Shown here: positions 16,582 to 26,273 of the stretch, in pieces | Numbering within the stretch: the stretch's first letter is position 1 | Layout: each line of letters begins with the position of its first letter | Assembly: GCF_024722015.1 (NCBI RefSeq) | Contig: NZ_JANQBD010000019.1 | Coordinates: 62,001 to 126,000 of the forward strand | Source: Paenibacillus radicis (ex Xue et al. 2023) | Lineage (GTDB): Bacteria; Bacillota; Bacilli; Paenibacillales; NBRC-103111 | DNA length: 64,000 bases | Reading direction: 5' to 3' | The notes under the pieces: generated by a model | Told to the model about the DNA's origin: nothing | The model's input: only the letters and a program-made list of their open reading frames with translations | The model's database searches: none | Translations under genes and position numbers: made by a program

Positions 16582-18375
16582 ATGATAAATGTGTCCAAAG
16601 CCTTGAAATTGACTTTATTTAAACGGTCCATTGTCCGTACGATGCTCTTGTCTTATTTGGTTGCAAACATTTTACTTATTTCAAGTCTTGGTTACTTGAC
16701 CCTCCGTGATACAACAAGCCTATTTACCGAAGAAATTATCAATTCCAGCAAAAAGGTAATGGAGCAAGCGACGGTTGGTCTTAATTTCAATCTGGAGGAA
16801 GTAAAGCGAGCTTTGGTGTTGATGGGCACCCATCCTTCAGTCATCGCGTCCCTCAACTCCTTTCATTTGATGAATGCAGCTGAAAGAATCAATCACGAGA
16901 GACTCATCACGGATGCCAGCCGCAGCATCAGCTCCTCCTTAATTAGCGATGTTCTGATTATTGGCATCAATGGCTATATTATGAATTTGGATGGCAGGCG
17001 GTCCTTGAAGTGGGATTATGATTTCAGGCAGCAGCCGTGGTTTCAAAAAACGGTGGAGCTTCCCCAAAACAATTTCATTACTTTAGGCTTGCACAAACAA
17101 GACTATTATTTAAATGATTACGCCTCGAAATATAACCAGCAGACGTTATCCGTGGCAATTCCTATTTTAAATTTTGAGCAAAAGGTAGTCGGGTCCATTG
17201 TGTGCAACATCGATCTGGATCATTTGAACGGCTTGTTTGATTTAAGCGCTTCCGAATATAGCGGCAGCATGTTTCTTATCGATAAGGATGAGCAGATCAT
17301 CGTTCATAAAAATAAAAGCTTGATCGGCACGCAGTTTTCCATTGCAGCAGGTCAGAGAGAGGGTAAGAACAATTTTATTGCCGATATCGATGGGCAAGAT
17401 TATCTAGTTATTTATCATCCTGCGACGATTGGCGACTGGAAGCTTGTGTCCGCTGTTCCGATGTCAGAAATAAGGAAGCATACAAGTCCTCTCGGCAAAA
17501 ACCTGCAAAGTATTCTGTATCTTGGTTTCGCGCTCAATATATGCCTAGGTGTCGTCATCACGATTCGGATTTCCAGACCGGTCAACAAGCTGCTTAGAAC
17601 TTTGGACAAGACAGGGAATGAGAGCTTGGTAATTCGACCGTTCGATTACAGATATTCGGAGCTTAACCAGATTGGAATGAAGTTTGAAGACTTGATAGGA
17701 AGAATCAAACTGCTGATTGATCAGAACTACATCTCGCAAATCACTTTAAAGGAGACGGAGTTTAAAGCTCTGCAATCGCAAATCAATCCCCATTTTTTGT
17801 TCAATACGCTGCAGCTGCTGCAGACCGAGATCGTTTATGGAAATAACGAGGAGTCGAATCAAATCATTGTTTCCTTAAGCAATTTGCTCCGGTATTCAAT
17901 GAACCATGCGAATGAAGTGGTATCGCTTCAGCATGAAATTAATAATGTGAAAGATTATCTGTTTATTTTACATAAAAAATTCAGCGGCAATCTTACTGTT
18001 CGATACAACATCCCGGATGCAGCCGTATTTGAGCACAGAACACTGAAGCTGTTGCTGCAGCCGATAGTTGAAAACTGTATCAAGCATGGCTTCCAGGAAG
18101 CTCCCTACAACAATGAAATATACATCAGTGCAACTATAGTGAGAAAAGGTATCCTCGTTTTAATTCAGGACAATGGAATAGGTATGGCGAAAGCCGAATT
18201 AAACCGTTTGCGTCAGCGTATTAATGAAGCATCCTATCAACCCCGCAATCATATTGGACTGGATAATGTGAACCATCGAATCCACTTAAAGTATGGCAGC
18301 GGCTACGGAATTTTTATTCGCAGTAAAGAAGGGGCTTACACGAAGGTATATATGCTGCTGCCAAGAACGGAATAA
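16582..18375 (+). CDS. YesM-type sensor histidine kinase (pair 2)
   Basis: 597 residues. TM1 is near 18-40, an extracellular Cache sensor runs to about 300 (VAIPILNFEQKVVGSIVCNIDLD is typical), and TM2 is near YLGFALNICLGVVITI. A HAMP region, His_kinase motif LQSQINPHFLFNTLQ (His404) and ATPase domain (LLLQPIVENCIKHGF, IQDNGIGM) follow. It should sense a ligand outside the cell and pass phosphate to the regulator encoded next, which precedes an ABC importer. That order (kinase, regulator, binding protein, permeases) is typical of Paenibacillus glycan or sugar uptake loci. Confidence 0.9.
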   Translation: MINVSKALKLTLFKRSIVRTMLLSYLVANILLISSLGYLTLRDTTSLFTEEIINSSKKVMEQATVGLNFNLEEVKRALVLMGTHPSVIASLNSFHLMNAAERINHERLITDASRSISSSLISDVLIIGINGYIMNLDGRRSLKWDYDFRQQPWFQKTVELPQNNFITLGLHKQDYYLNDYASKYNQQTLSVAIPILNFEQKVVGSIVCNIDLDHLNGLFDLSASEYSGSMFLIDKDEQIIVHKNKSLIGTQFSIAAGQREGKNNFIADIDGQDYLVIYHPATIGDWKLVSAVPMSEIRKHTSPLGKNLQSILYLGFALNICLGVVITIRISRPVNKLLRTLDKTGNESLVIRPFDYRYSELNQIGMKFEDLIGRIKLLIDQNYISQITLKETEFKALQSQINPHFLFNTLQLLQTEIVYGNNEESNQIIVSLSNLLRYSMNHANEVVSLQHEINNVKDYLFILHKKFSGNLTVRYNIPDAAVFEHRTLKLLLQPIVENCIKHGFQEAPYNNEIYISATIVRKGILVLIQDNGIGMAKAELNRLRQRINEASYQPRNHIGLDNVNHRIHLKYGSGYGIFIRSKEGAYTKVYMLLPRTE

Positions 18376-18403
18376 AGATTTAAAAGGAAGGAGTCGAGCG
18401 CTC

Positions 18404-19873
18404 TTGAAGCTGGTAATTGCAGATGATCAACAATCGACCCATCAATTTTTACATAAAATGATCGAATGGAAGTCGCTTGGAATAACGGAGGTGCATCACG
18501 CTTTTCACGGAAAAGAAGCTGTCGAACTTATAGCGGAGCTGTCCCCGGACCTGCTGATTTTGGATTTGAAAATGCCTATGTTAGACGGGATCGGTGTTCT
18601 GCGAGAGATAAGGGATTTGCCACAAAAGCCAAAAACGATGATCTTAAGCGCACATGACGAATTTGAATATGCCCGGGACGCGATGAGATTCGGTGTTCAG
18701 CATTACTTATTGAAGCCCATTGATATTGTGGCGGTAAGTCAAGCGGTAGAAATATTGCGCAAAGAGGTTGAGAGGGAAACGCGGGATCATTTGGAAGGTT
18801 TGATTGCTCAAGTATGCCGCTTTAAAACGATGGACGCTGTAACCTCACAATTGATCCATATCGGTTTTCAAGCTTTGGCTGTCAACGGATATTTATGTGT
18901 ATATGTAAAAGAGCCGGACATGGAAGCAGGTCAAGCGGTATCCTTGCTCCCGACAAGCCCGTGCCAATTTGCAGTGCGAATAAATAATGCTGAAGCTTAT
19001 ATCGTTCACGGCCTGAAGGAGGAGCAAGCTGCAAGCGATATAGCCAGGTTGTATGAGAACGGATTACCGGACAGCGCGGTCATTGGCATTAGCGCCGTTC
19101 AACGGCAAGCCGATTTATTGGTAACAGGATTGCTGCAATGCGAATCGGCTGCCAAGGTGGGCTTCTATGAGGGCGGTGGTGTGTACGTTTATTCGGAATC
19201 GATGTTTACGGAAGCTCTAACTCAACATCAAACAGATGAAATGGTGAGAGGCATGCTTGCCAAGCTGGAGCTGGACTATTCGGAACAAGCATGGGAAAAA
19301 GCTGTCAGCACTATGTTTGCCGCCTTTCGTGATAAGAAGGTAAAGCCTGAGGCCGTCTACCAAATTTGTTGTCATTTACTATTTATGATGTTAAGCAAGA
19401 AGCAGGGGTATGAAGCGAAGTTTTCTGTGAGTATGCTGGAAGCGCAGCAAACACTGGAACAGCTGCAGCAATTGTTCTCGCAATACATGGTGGATATCAT
19501 CGGGAGTATGCTGAAGCCTTCTTTTGCCCCCGAGGATACGATTTACCAAATTAAACAGTATGTAGAGTCGAACTGCAGCGAGGATTTATCATTGGACAGT
19601 ATGGCAGCCAAATTTATTATGAATAAATATCAATTGTGCCGGTTGTTTAAACGCGAATTTGACGTTAGCTATTGGTCTTATGTAACTATGGTGCGCATGC
19701 AGAAGGCAGCAGAACTGCTGCTTTATACTTCTTACAAAGTGGTTCATATTGGGCAAAAGGTCGGGTATCCGGACGAAAGCCATTTTAGCAATGCGTTTAA
19801 GAAATATTACGGGATTAGACCGAAAGATTATAAGCACAAGCATACGCAAGAATCCTCAACAACAAATCAATAA
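18404..19873 (+). CDS. YesN-type response regulator with AraC DNA-binding domain (pair 2)
   Basis: About 489 residues. Receiver domain with ADD at 6-8, phospho-acceptor Asp54 in LILDLKMP and the LLKP lysine motif. The C-terminal AraC HTH pair spans the last ~100 residues (MAAKFIMNKYQLCRLF, GQKVGYPDESHFSNAFKKYYG). The TTG at 18404 follows AAGGAAGGAG; the longer frame from 18293 overlaps the kinase and has no site. Likely activator of the importer operon starting at 19955. Confidence 0.88.
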   Translation: MKLVIADDQQSTHQFLHKMIEWKSLGITEVHHAFHGKEAVELIAELSPDLLILDLKMPMLDGIGVLREIRDLPQKPKTMILSAHDEFEYARDAMRFGVQHYLLKPIDIVAVSQAVEILRKEVERETRDHLEGLIAQVCRFKTMDAVTSQLIHIGFQALAVNGYLCVYVKEPDMEAGQAVSLLPTSPCQFAVRINNAEAYIVHGLKEEQAASDIARLYENGLPDSAVIGISAVQRQADLLVTGLLQCESAAKVGFYEGGGVYVYSESMFTEALTQHQTDEMVRGMLAKLELDYSEQAWEKAVSTMFAAFRDKKVKPEAVYQICCHLLFMMLSKKQGYEAKFSVSMLEAQQTLEQLQQLFSQYMVDIIGSMLKPSFAPEDTIYQIKQYVESNCSEDLSLDSMAAKFIMNKYQLCRLFKREFDVSYWSYVTMVRMQKAAELLLYTSYKVVHIGQKVGYPDESHFSNAFKKYYGIRPKDYKHKHTQESSTTNQ

Positions 19874-19914
19874 TATCAATGGGATTTATCGTTCATATTG
19901 CGTAAGATCAATCT

Positions 19915-19928
19915 TGTAAGCGCTTTTA
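19915..19928 (+). promoter_or_regulatory. cre box before the ABC importer operon
   Basis: TGTAAGCGCTTTTA matches the cre consensus at nearly all positions and lies 27 bases before the binding-protein ATG, where CcpA would block transcription when preferred sugars are present. Confidence 0.75.
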
Positions 19929-19954
19929 CATGAACGAAAGGGGATAGAAAAAGA

Positions 19955-21223
19955 ATGAAGAGATTATGGTCTGTGCCGATTGTTTTGAGTTTGCTGACTA
20001 CAGCTGCCGCCGGATGCAGTACATCCGGGGAACCGAGCGGAGGGAGCGCAGCGCCCAAAGCGGGTGATAAGGTGACACTTAGTATTTTGTCATGGGAAAA
20101 TGAAACGAAGATGAAGCCGGTTGTCGATGGCTTTAAGCAGAAATATCCGAATGTCACGTTCGATTTCCAATATGCACCGCCAGTAAAGGACTATATCGAG
20201 AAGCTGAAAACATTGCTGCTTACCAACTCTGGCCCGGACCTCTTCGTTATGGCGCTGGAAAACAGAGATCTGATTGACGGAGGCTATACGCTGGATATTA
20301 CTAATGAGCCCTTCATGAAGGGGATAGCGGAAAATAACAAAAAGGCCTATTCGAAGGATGGCAAGGTTTATGCTTTATCGCAGTCCTCATGGGTTGGAGG
20401 TATTTTTTACAACAAGGATTTGTTCACCAAAGCGGGCATTGCCGGCGAGCCAAAAACATGGCAGGAGCTCGTTGACCTCTCCGGTAAGCTTAAAGCCGCA
20501 GGCATTACGCCCATTCTAAACAACACACAGGACGCGGCGGTGAACATGGTGACCTCCTTGTTTGCTTCACAGACGCTTTCGCAAAATGCCAATTTTGACA
20601 AAGAGGTTCTGGAGGGCAAGAAGAAGTATGCGGACGGATGGACCGAACCCATAAAAATCTGGCATGAGGGTATGGTGAAGCCCGGATTCATTACTTCCGA
20701 TATGGTCGGTTTGAATGGTGATCAGGTGGTCAGCGAGTTTTCCGCCGGAAAGACGGCTATGATTCTTGGCGGCCCTTGGAATATTGGAGCGATCGACAAG
20801 CAAAATCCGAATTTGAAATACAGTATGATACCGGTTCCGGGGTTGAAAGCGGGCAGTGAATATTATTTCGGAGCGCCGGGGATTGCTTACGCGGTTAACA
20901 GCAAGACGAAAAATAAAGACTCGGCATTGAAGTTTTTGGACTATTTATCCAGCCCGGAAGGCTTGAAGGCCTATTATGAAGGCACGGGACAAATTATTAC
21001 GGCCAAAGGCTTCGAGCACACGGTACATCCGTCGCTAGAAACCGCCTACAAAGGATTGTTGAGCAACCGGACCTACATTCCGATGGCGGAGTGGAGGAAG
21101 CATACGGAGGCGATCCGCAACCAATATATTATTTCATTGCAGGATCTGCTGTTGAACAAAATAACACCGGAGCAAGCCGCACAATCTCTGGATAAAAAGT
21201 TCAAGGAAATGGAAGGCAAATGA
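19955..21223 (+). CDS. ABC sugar-type extracellular solute-binding lipoprotein
   Basis: 422 residues, family 1 solute-binding protein. Lipoprotein signal at 1-21 (AAAGC, Cys21) followed by a Ser/Gly-rich linker. Typical elements are VTLSILSWENETKMKPVVDGF at the start of the mature protein and AMILGGPWNIGAI in the second lobe. It captures a carbohydrate or related solute for the two permeases that follow at once (four-base overlap). The nucleoside hydrolase at the end of the operon hints at a nucleoside or ribosylated ligand. Confidence 0.9.
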   Translation: MKRLWSVPIVLSLLTTAAAGCSTSGEPSGGSAAPKAGDKVTLSILSWENETKMKPVVDGFKQKYPNVTFDFQYAPPVKDYIEKLKTLLLTNSGPDLFVMALENRDLIDGGYTLDITNEPFMKGIAENNKKAYSKDGKVYALSQSSWVGGIFYNKDLFTKAGIAGEPKTWQELVDLSGKLKAAGITPILNNTQDAAVNMVTSLFASQTLSQNANFDKEVLEGKKKYADGWTEPIKIWHEGMVKPGFITSDMVGLNGDQVVSEFSAGKTAMILGGPWNIGAIDKQNPNLKYSMIPVPGLKAGSEYYFGAPGIAYAVNSKTKNKDSALKFLDYLSSPEGLKAYYEGTGQIITAKGFEHTVHPSLETAYKGLLSNRTYIPMAEWRKHTEAIRNQYIISLQDLLLNKITPEQAAQSLDKKFKEMEGK

Positions 21224-22113
21224 TGTTCAAGGCCCCCATCTCCCGGCATGTTCAATATGGTATTTTCCTGGTCCCTGCGCTTATTGCCTATACCTTGTTT
21301 ACCGTCTACCCGATGGTCAAAACATTCGTGTACAGCTTAACCAATTTCAATGGGATGAGCAAGCAAATGGCATTTGTCGGCTTCAACAACTATGTGCAGG
21401 TTTTTCGCGATGACGCCATTGTTTCCGCTTTATTATTTACCTTGTTCTATACGTTTTTCTCTGTTGTGGCCATTACTTTATTAGCGATACCACTCGCGTT
21501 AGTGCTGGATTTGAATTCTTATACGAAACATATGCAGCGAGCCATCTTCTTCTTTCCATCCATCCCAAGCGGCTTGCTGCTTGGGTATGTATGGGGCTTT
21601 ATTCTATCTCCTATTTCATCAGGAGTTGCTAACCGGATTTTGCATGCTCTGTTTAACATGAAGGCTGTACCTTGGCTGTCGGACCCTCTATTAGCGAAGA
21701 TTTCATCGGTTATCGTCCATGTATGGTCGAGCACCGGCTGGCATGCGATTCTATATCTTGCTTTTCTGCAGTCCATTCCGAAGGATTATTACGAGGCAGC
21801 AAGTATTGATGGAGCAAGCCGGTGGCAGAAAATCAGATTCATCACTCTTCCGATGCTGGCTCCGGCCATGACCGTTAGTGTCATGCTGCTGGTTACCGGG
21901 AGCTTGAAGGTGTTTGAAATCCCGTTTGCATTGACCAAAGGAGGCCCAGGCTACGAAACGTATACGGTTACCCAAGTCATTATTACACGTGGGGTATCGG
22001 AATTGCAGTACGGAAAAGCGTCGGCTATGTCGATCATATTCTTTCTGTGTATCCTGCTTATTACGTTCGTTCAGTTCGGTAAAATGCAAAAAAGAGAGGA
22101 AAACCTGCAATGA
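21220..22113 (+). CDS. ABC sugar transporter permease (MalF/UgpA type)
   Basis: 297 residues with six membrane helices and the EAA loop EAASIDGASRWQKIRFITLPML, which contacts the ATPase. Overlaps the binding-protein stop by ATGA and the next gene by ATGA, showing tight cotranscription. No ATPase gene is present, so a shared MsmX-type ATPase is presumably used. Confidence 0.9.
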   Translation: MMFKAPISRHVQYGIFLVPALIAYTLFTVYPMVKTFVYSLTNFNGMSKQMAFVGFNNYVQVFRDDAIVSALLFTLFYTFFSVVAITLLAIPLALVLDLNSYTKHMQRAIFFFPSIPSGLLLGYVWGFILSPISSGVANRILHALFNMKAVPWLSDPLLAKISSVIVHVWSSTGWHAILYLAFLQSIPKDYYEAASIDGASRWQKIRFITLPMLAPAMTVSVMLLVTGSLKVFEIPFALTKGGPGYETYTVTQVIITRGVSELQYGKASAMSIIFFLCILLITFVQFGKMQKREENLQ

Positions 22114-22931
22114 AGAAGGACCGGAAGCTGCTGCTGCTTGATGTGCTGATGCTGCCGTTTTGCCTGGTTACGTTGTTTCCATTTTATTATATGGTGATCA
22201 ACACGTTTAAGACATCAATGGATGCCAATGAGAATCCGCTATCACTGCCTGGGGCGTTCACACTGGAAAATTATAAGCAAGTATTTGCGCAAACGCCGGT
22301 GTTTCAGAGCTTTTTTAACAGCTTGTTCATTACGGCTTGCTCGGTCTTATTGATTGTGCTTATAGGTGCTATGGCAGCCTATCCTATCGTGTATAATCCG
22401 AGCAAATGGATGAAAATCGCCATGTATTACTTGTTATGCGGCTTTTTGATTCCATTTCAATCGACGCTGATTCCATTGTTCGAGCTTATGCGGGACTTGA
22501 ATTTAGTTAATACAATGAGCGGGCTTATCGTGTTTTATACATCGGGCTCGGTGTTCTCGTTTTTTCTAATTATGGGTTATATGAGAACCGTTCCGAAGGA
22601 ATTGGGCGAAGCTGCTATCATTGACGGCTGCTCGGTAGGAAAGATTTTCTGGGTTATCATTCTCCCATTATTAAGGCCCATCACAACTACAGCCCTTATC
22701 TATCATACGATGTGGATATGGAATGATTTTCTTGCCCCGATGCTGTTTCTTAACACGAGAAAAAAAGCGACATTGGTATTGGAAATTTATCAGGCGAGAG
22801 GACAGTTCAGTGTGGATTGGCCATCCTTTATGTCATTAACTGTTCTGGTGCTGCTGCCCATTCTGGTGTTTTTTATTGTCATGCAAAAGCATATTATTAA
22901 AGGTCTCGTTGGCGGGGCTATGAAAGGATAA
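22110..22931 (+). CDS. ABC sugar transporter permease (MalG/UgpE type)
   Basis: 273 residues, six membrane helices, with the EAA loop ELGEAAIIDGCSVGKIFWVI and the C-terminal ...KHIIKGLVGGAMKG ending common to this subfamily. Second half of the transmembrane channel together with the preceding gene; start overlaps its stop by four bases. Confidence 0.9.
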   Translation: MKKDRKLLLLDVLMLPFCLVTLFPFYYMVINTFKTSMDANENPLSLPGAFTLENYKQVFAQTPVFQSFFNSLFITACSVLLIVLIGAMAAYPIVYNPSKWMKIAMYYLLCGFLIPFQSTLIPLFELMRDLNLVNTMSGLIVFYTSGSVFSFFLIMGYMRTVPKELGEAAIIDGCSVGKIFWVIILPLLRPITTTALIYHTMWIWNDFLAPMLFLNTRKKATLVLEIYQARGQFSVDWPSFMSLTVLVLLPILVFFIVMQKHIIKGLVGGAMKG

Positions 22932-22966
22932 AGCTTAGAGGATACCAAGTTAAAGGAGGCTAATTT

Positions 22967-23875
22967 ATGATCAAACCGGTGAAAATTATACTGGATACCG
23001 ACATAGGTCCGGATTGCGATGATGCTGCTGCACTCGCTGTACTGCACGCTTTGGCAAGCCGCGGAGAGGCAGAGATTCTGGGCATCACCCATTGTACCTC
23101 CAGCCCCTGGGGGGCAGGCTGCATAGACGCCATCAACCGATATTACGGCCGATCTGATATACGTATTGGAACGCTGAAGGATCAGGGCTTTCTGGATGGT
23201 GAGCAGTATCATAAATACAACCGCCGTATTTGCGAAACACACCCTAATCCATACGGGGAAGGACATGAACCGGAGGATGCGGCCGTGCTGCTTCGGGAGC
23301 TTCTGGCGGCGGAGCCGGACGGCAGTGTCGTAATTGTTGCGATTGGTCCTTTGCGCAACCTGCGCCATCTTTTGCAATCCCAGCCCGACTCGTTATGCCC
23401 GTTAAGCGGAAGGGAGCTGGCTGCCCGGAAGGTTGCGGAGCTCGTTGTCATGGGAGGGGCATTTCCTTCAGGGATGGAATGGAATTTTCAGATGGATGCT
23501 CCATCTGCGAGACTTGTGGCGGAGCAATGGCCGACACCGGTCATGTTCAGCGGCTTTGAGATCGGACATGAACTGATGACGGGCGAGCGGCTATTTCTGG
23601 AAACCCCCGAGCACAATCCGGTACGCCAATCGTATGAATGGTACTTGGGACGGCAGGGAAGCCGGAACAGCTGGGATTTAACCGCTGTGCTGTATGGGGT
23701 TCGCGGGCTTGCCGGGTGCTGGGAGGCAAGTCCTGCCGGTTGTGTGAAAGTAAGAGCTGACGGGGAAAGCGAATGGGTAGCATCCCCGGATCAAGGGCAT
23801 CGTTATTTGATGCCAAGTATGGACTTACGGGAACTGGAGAAGCTGATGGAGGATTTGCTGGTTCAGTACCCGTAA
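22967..23875 (+). CDS. Inosine/uridine-preferring nucleoside hydrolase family protein
   Basis: 302 residues. The N-terminal calcium site ILDTDIGPDCDDAAAL (Asp10, Asp12, Asp16, Asp18, Asp19) is a two-residue-longer version of the DTDPGxDD motif, known in a subgroup of the family. Also visible are VAIGPLRNLRHLL and ELVVMGG. Family members cleave N-ribosidic bonds, giving base and ribose; substrate is not proven. AAAGGAGG sits before the ATG, 35 bases after the permease stop, so it is probably the last gene of the importer operon. Confidence 0.82.
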   Translation: MIKPVKIILDTDIGPDCDDAAALAVLHALASRGEAEILGITHCTSSPWGAGCIDAINRYYGRSDIRIGTLKDQGFLDGEQYHKYNRRICETHPNPYGEGHEPEDAAVLLRELLAAEPDGSVVIVAIGPLRNLRHLLQSQPDSLCPLSGRELAARKVAELVVMGGAFPSGMEWNFQMDAPSARLVAEQWPTPVMFSGFEIGHELMTGERLFLETPEHNPVRQSYEWYLGRQGSRNSWDLTAVLYGVRGLAGCWEASPAGCVKVRADGESEWVASPDQGHRYLMPSMDLRELEKLMEDLLVQYP

Positions 23876-23905
23876 TATGCGGCTTTATCAAGCCATAGTA
23901 AGCAG

Positions 23906-24586
23906 CTAAAATAAGCTTGGAACCTCTTCGATACAGTCCTCCGAGTCATTCTTCACATTGCCGACCGTGCTTGATACAGGATAGACGGACATCTCACGGT
24001 CATCATACGGCTTCAATAGCGACATTAGCAGCCCGACGTCCGGATTGCTGCGGTTCAGCCATGTTTGTTCATCTTCGGGGCGCAGAATCACAGGCATTCT
24101 ATTGTGAATCGGCTCCACCAACCGGTTCGGGGCGGTTGTAATAATGGTGCAAGTGCTGATCTTGGTGCCGTCTTGGCTTAGCCAGGTATCATATAATCCA
24201 GCCATGCTGAATATATCGCGGTCCTTCATCACGATACGCATCGGCTGCTTGGCAGTGCCTTCCTTCTTCCATTCGTAGAATCCGTCAGCAGGAATCAAGC
24301 AGCGCTTCCGGTGAATGAGGCTTTTGAATGCCGGCTTCTCAAGCAGCGTTTCGGAGCGGGCATTGATCATGGAAGCGGCCGATTTGGCATCTTTGGCCCA
24401 TGAAGGAACCAATCCCCATCGAAGCTCTCCGATCCGGTTATGTTCGCCGTCATGTACGATCGCCATTACCTGCTGCATGGGAGCTACGTTATATCTTGGG
24501 ATGTGATATTTGATGGTAGGCATATCCAGATGAAACCTTAGCATGAGCTCCTCAAGTGTTACCGTGATTGTATACCTTCCGCACAT
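23906..24586 (-). CDS. SRAP-domain protein (YedK/HMCES type)
   Basis: About 226 residues. HMCES/YedK proteins cross-link to abasic sites in single-stranded DNA through Cys2 after Met removal. The true start must be the ATG at 24586, giving MCGRYTI; the frame extends to a GTG at 24595, but that codon lies within the AAGGAGGTG ribosome site. Further conserved elements: WGLVPSW, INARSETL, CLIPADGFYEWKK (active-site Glu) and HNRMPVIL (active-site His). Convergent with the nucleoside hydrolase gene. Confidence 0.9.
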   Translation of the reverse strand: MCGRYTITVTLEELMLRFHLDMPTIKYHIPRYNVAPMQQVMAIVHDGEHNRIGELRWGLVPSWAKDAKSAASMINARSETLLEKPAFKSLIHRKRCLIPADGFYEWKKEGTAKQPMRIVMKDRDIFSMAGLYDTWLSQDGTKISTCTIITTAPNRLVEPIHNRMPVILRPEDEQTWLNRSNPDVGLLMSLLKPYDDREMSVYPVSSTVGNVKNDSEDCIEEVPSLF

Positions 24587-24743
24587 GGAGCACACCTCCT
24601 TTTACTCAGTATAAGCGATTTTACTAACAGGTTAAAACTTTACCGGATTGTACGCAAGGATCGATTTGGCTATGGAATACATACTTATGGGCAAAAATGG
24701 GAACCCTTCAGATACTAACTACTGAAGATCCAAAGGGAACCTC

Positions 24744-26273
24744 ATGATGAGCGACATTTCAACCAATTCTATGGATCCAATATCTGCCTATCTTGGCGAG
24801 AACTCGCTTCGATTGCATCAATTGTACGATACATGCAGTGATATGGTTTTTTTGGAATGTTCTTTCGGGCATAAGCTGCGTGGATTGTTTGTTTACTTTG
24901 ATGGACTTACCGATGACGAACGTTTGAACGAAATCAGGCATCAGATAAGCTCATTGGAGAAGGATTACGACGAACGTGTTGAATTGGAAGGAGCGATCCG
25001 CAGTGAGATCGCTCATTTTAGTTTCAAGGAAGTATGTACGTTCACCGAATTGAATGAGCAGGTGACTAACGGGAATCCCGTTTTATTGATCGATGGAATG
25101 ACGGAGGGGCATGCGTTTTCTCTTGCGAAATGGAGAAAAAGAGCGATTGAAGATCCTGTAGCGGAATCCGTTATAAGAGGTCCGAGAGAAGGCTTCTCAG
25201 AATCATTGACCGACAACACGGCCATGCTGCGCAGAAAGCTGCGCGACTCCAGGCTGAAAATGAAAGGAGTAGAAGTCGGCCGTTACAGTAAAACTCGCGT
25301 CATGATCGCTTATATGGAAGAGCTGGCAGCGCCCGGACTTATTAAGGAAGTGGAGGAGCGGCTTTCGAAGATTGATGTGGATGGTGTCTTGGAAAGCGGG
25401 AATATCGAGGAGTTTATTGAAGATCAGCCCTATTCCCCCTTCCCGCAGGTTATGGCGACCGAGCGTCCCGATACGGCTACCGCGGGGCTGTTGGAGGGCA
25501 GAGCGGTAATATTGACGGATGGGACGCCGTTTGTGCTTGTTGCTCCTATTGGTTTTTTCTCGCTGGTACAGTCGCCTGAGGATTACTACCAGCGGTTCAT
25601 GATTTCTATAGCCATTCGCTGGCTTCGCTATCTCTTTTTGCTGGTGGCGCTGCTCCTTCCTTCTGCTTATGTGGCCATTCTCACTTATCATCAGGAAATG
25701 ATCCCTACCGCGTTATTGCTCAGCGTAGCTAAATCAAGAGAAGAGATTCCGTTTCCTGCGTTGATGGAAGCCATTATTATGGAAATTATGTTCGAGGCTT
25801 TACGAGAGGCGGGCGTCCGCCTTCCCAAGCAGGTCGGTGCGGCCGTCAGTATCGTCGGTGCGCTCGTAATTGGGCAGGCCGCAACATCCGCAGGCCTCGT
25901 ATCCTCTCCTATGGTGATGGTAGTGGCGATTACCGGAATTGCGTCCTTCATGCTTCCGCACTATACGATGGGCATTTCTATCCGATTGCTGCGCTTCCCG
26001 ATCATGTTGATGGCTGGATTATTAGGGCTGCTCGGACTACTGCTGGGCGTAATTGCGATCGTCATTCATCTGAGCTCGCTTCGCTCCTTCGGTCTTCCGT
26101 ATTTGTCTCCTCTGGGGCCCGGAATGAAGGAGGAATGGCAGGATGTGCTGCTAAGGATGCCTGCATGGTCGCCTTCCAGAAGGCCTCGTTTGACAAGATC
26201 AGGGGGCGGGCAGCGCCGGGGCAAAGGTGGGAAGCCTGCTCCGCCTGTTAAAGAAGAGAGTGATCAGGGATGA
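24744..26273 (+). CDS. Spore germination receptor A subunit (GerA/GerKA family)
   Basis: 509 residues. A soluble N-terminal domain (about 1-235) is followed by four to five membrane helices (from FLLVALLLPSAYVAIL) and a basic, Gly/Pro-rich C-terminus. Motifs of the family include GRAVILTDGTPFVLVAP, SAGLVSSPMVMVVAITGIASF and MGISIRLLRFP. It forms the nutrient receptor in the inner spore membrane with the B and C subunits encoded downstream. A forespore sigma-G promoter is expected; GATACTAA at 24711 resembles its -10, but no matching -35 is visible. A CTTCAG/CTGAAG hairpin lies just before the start. Confidence 0.92.
   Translation: MMSDISTNSMDPISAYLGENSLRLHQLYDTCSDMVFLECSFGHKLRGLFVYFDGLTDDERLNEIRHQISSLEKDYDERVELEGAIRSEIAHFSFKEVCTFTELNEQVTNGNPVLLIDGMTEGHAFSLAKWRKRAIEDPVAESVIRGPREGFSESLTDNTAMLRRKLRDSRLKMKGVEVGRYSKTRVMIAYMEELAAPGLIKEVEERLSKIDVDGVLESGNIEEFIEDQPYSPFPQVMATERPDTATAGLLEGRAVILTDGTPFVLVAPIGFFSLVQSPEDYYQRFMISIAIRWLRYLFLLVALLLPSAYVAILTYHQEMIPTALLLSVAKSREEIPFPALMEAIIMEIMFEALREAGVRLPKQVGAAVSIVGALVIGQAATSAGLVSSPMVMVVAITGIASFMLPHYTMGISIRLLRFPIMLMAGLLGLLGLLLGVIAIVIHLSSLRSFGLPYLSPLGPGMKEEWQDVLLRMPAWSPSRRPRLTRSGGGQRRGKGGKPAPPVKEESDQG

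Noticed and set aside
22790..23377. 195-codon minus-strand frame
   Set aside because: Spans the end of a permease gene and the start of the nucleoside hydrolase gene, both well supported on the other strand.
24711..24720. Sigma-G promoter for the germination operon
   Set aside because: GATACTAA resembles the -10 but no TGAATA-like -35 is found at the right distance.
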